A DNA stretch of 7,364 nt from Bacteroidetes bacterium CG23_combo_of_CG06-09_8_20_14_all_32_9 (lineage in GTDB: Bacteria > Bacteroidota > Bacteroidia > Bacteroidales > GWA2-32-17). This document shows positions 5,985 to 7,364 of the stretch, one piece after another (the stretch's first letter is position 1; each line of letters starts with the position of its first letter). The stretch spans positions 1 through 7,364 of the forward strand of contig PCSS01000196.1 in the NCBI GenBank assembly GCA_002771395.1, read 5' to 3'. The translations under genes were made by a program, and so were the position numbers. The notes under the pieces were generated by a model that saw only the letters and a program-made list of their open reading frames with translations, did no database searches and had not been told where the DNA came from.

Positions 5985-7175
5985 ATGATATTAATTCTGC
6001 AAATTGCATTTTGGGTCTTATTAGGGCTTGTGCTGTATTCATACTTATTATATGGTTTATTTCTTTGGATTTATTTGTCAATTAAACGATTGTTTATCAG
6101 TAATAAAAGAGCAGTTTCAGAATATGAGCCGGATGTTACGCTTTTTGTAGCTGCATATAACGAAAAAGACTATATTGAAGCTAAAGTGAAAAACAGTTTT
6201 TCGTTAAATTACCCAAAAGAAAAATTGCATCTATTGTGGGTTACAGATGGTTCTGATGATGGAACCATTGAATTGCTGGCAAAATTTCCTAAAGTTAAGG
6301 TTTTACATAATCCCGAACGCAGCGGAAAAATTAATGCTATTAACCGGGGAATGGATAACGTTAATACACCAATTGTTGTTTTTTGTGATGCAAACACCAT
6401 ATTATCGGTCAATAGCATAAAGGCGATAGTGCAGGCATTTAATAATCCAAAAGTAGGCTGCGTTGCAGGTGAAAAAAGAATTGCAAACAAAGAATCCGAT
6501 TCGGCAGCCGGCTCCGGCGAAGGAATTTATTGGAAATACGAATCGCTTTTAAAAAAATTAGATTCAGAATTATACACCACTGTTGGTGCAGCAGGAGAGC
6601 TTTTTGCCATCCGCACCGAATTGTTTCAGAAAGTTGAATCAGATACCCTGCTTGATGATTTTATATTGTCGATGCGAATTGCCATTGCCGGATATAAAAT
6701 TAAATATGTTCCTGAGGCTTATGCCATTGAAACTTCATCGGCTAATGTAAAAGAAGAATTAAAACGAAAAATAAGAATTGCGGCAGGAGCTATACAATCT
6801 ACATTTCGCCTTACAAAAGCATTAAACCCTTTTTACGATTTTTTGCTTTCCTTTCAGTTTATTTCACATAAAGTTATGCGTTGGTTAGTAGTTCCTTTTG
6901 CATTGCCCGTAATTTATGCTTTAAATTCATATTTTTATTATAAAAATGGATTTTTTACAGTTAATATATATATGATGTTTTTTTGGTTACAAACAGCATT
7001 CTACTTAATGGCAAACCTCGGATGGTATTTTCAGAACTCAAATATTAAACTTAAAATATTTTTTATTCCATATTATATTTTTATGATGAATTATGCCGCC
7101 TGGCTTGGATTATTCAGATATTTAAAAGGTAATCAATCGGTAAATTGGGAACGGGCAAAACGTGCTAAACTTTAA
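5985..7175 (+). CDS. Membrane-anchored family 2 glycosyltransferase
   Basis: This 396-residue inner-membrane protein transfers a sugar from a nucleotide-sugar donor on the cytoplasmic side. An N-terminal hydrophobic segment (about 3-35) precedes a GT-A catalytic domain with VAAYNE (55-60), TDGSDDG (87-93, nucleotide-binding D88), a D135-A-N metal-binding DxD-like motif, GAAGELFAIR (201-210) and LLDDF (D224/D225, candidate catalytic base). RKIRIAAGAIQ (261-271) sits where processive members carry QxxRW. Three C-terminal hydrophobic segments follow (about 298-317, 324-346, 356-378). This layout matches GT2 enzymes of the cellulose/hyaluronan/PNAG synthase type and the related single-addition enzymes of exopolysaccharide loci. 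The ATG at 5985 directly precedes the first membrane helix. Donor and product cannot be told from sequence. It diverges from porZ, so a role in surface polysaccharide is plausible. Confidence 0.9.
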   Translation: MILILQIAFWVLLGLVLYSYLLYGLFLWIYLSIKRLFISNKRAVSEYEPDVTLFVAAYNEKDYIEAKVKNSFSLNYPKEKLHLLWVTDGSDDGTIELLAKFPKVKVLHNPERSGKINAINRGMDNVNTPIVVFCDANTILSVNSIKAIVQAFNNPKVGCVAGEKRIANKESDSAAGSGEGIYWKYESLLKKLDSELYTTVGAAGELFAIRTELFQKVESDTLLDDFILSMRIAIAGYKIKYVPEAYAIETSSANVKEELKRKIRIAAGAIQSTFRLTKALNPFYDFLLSFQFISHKVMRWLVVPFALPVIYALNSYFYYKNGFFTVNIYMMFFWLQTAFYLMANLGWYFQNSNIKLKIFFIPYYIFMMNYAAWLGLFRYLKGNQSVNWERAKRAKL

Positions 7176-7252
7176 ACAGTTAGCCTCTTAAAAAAGCAAA
7201 CTTACCAAACATGTTGTCACTAAATTCAAAATTTATTCCATTCGTAATATAG

Positions 7253-7289
7253 AAACGGAGAAATGGAGAAAGTTTCCCCTCTCCGTTTT
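7253..7289 (+). terminator. Possible intrinsic terminator after the glycosyltransferase gene
   Basis: AAACGGAGA (7253-7261) pairs perfectly with TCTCCGTTT (7280-7288) around an 18-nt loop. The loop can itself pair partly through GAAA/TTTC. The second arm ends in TTTT, giving a short U-run on the plus strand, about 75 bp after the stop codon at 7175. The U-run overlaps the stem and is short, so the call is moderate. Confidence 0.4.
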
Positions 7290-7308
7290 ACCCATTCCCC
7301 GAAGGTTT

Positions 7309-7328
7309 TTTTTCCCTGCAGGGAAAAA
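7309..7328. repeat. Perfect 20-bp palindrome centred on CTGCAG
   Basis: Five T, CCC, TGCA, GGG and five A form a gapless self-complementary 20-mer. It is preceded by three more T (an 8-T run, 7306-7313) and by a CCCCGAAGG stretch. It lies about 20 bp past the candidate terminator in the intergenic tail of the window. With no T-run after the GC core on either strand it is not a classic terminator. A dimer-binding operator for an off-window gene is possible. Confidence 0.55.
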
Positions 7329-7364
7329 TATAGTTACTGTTAGCGTTACTTCTTAATATCTATA

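Noticed and set aside
6209..6490. A 93-codon minus-strand open frame
   Set aside because: It is antisense to the catalytic core of the glycosyltransferase and has no independent support.

Overview
The window is AT-rich and looks like Bacteroidota (Bacteroidetes), probably a Bacteroidales/Marinilabiliales-like or related lineage. The evidence is a PorZ-type two-propeller protein with a C-terminal type IX secretion sorting domain, signal peptides of the ...S|Q type, and several TAnnTTTG-like -7 promoter elements. The species cannot be named from the sequence.

Layout: four intact genes lie on the minus strand and one on the plus strand. Reading along the minus strand from right to left, they are porZ (5829-3475), a gap of about 540 bp holding degraded gene fragments and repeats, a secreted endonuclease/exonuclease/phosphatase-fold protein (2936-1899), a CysH-type APS/PAPS reductase (1784-1128) and an NAD-dependent epimerase/dehydratase (1103-177). 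The last two are 24 bp apart and probably co-transcribed. On the plus strand, diverging from porZ, is a membrane-anchored family 2 glycosyltransferase (5985-7175). It is followed by a hairpin that could terminate it and by a perfect 20-bp palindrome.

The most unusual stretch is the porZ-nuclease gap (2937-3474). It holds a truncated ORF6N-domain fragment, fused in frame to a piece resembling an RHS/YD repeat. A perfect 13-bp inverted repeat lies just past the broken 3' end of the fragment. Four TATTTC units spaced exactly 10 bp apart lie next to the end of porZ. This looks like a scar of past insertion and deletion rather than a working gene.

Functional links: PorZ belongs to the cell-surface attachment complex of the type IX secretion system, which in Porphyromonas gingivalis anchors cargo to anionic LPS. 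The divergent glycosyltransferase and the nearby epimerase could serve surface polysaccharide synthesis, but that link is inferred from position only. CysH belongs to assimilatory sulfate reduction; no other sulfur gene is visible here. I see no tRNA, rRNA, CRISPR array or intact mobile element, and no convincing new defence or other system. The main leads are the mosaic scar and the repeats.
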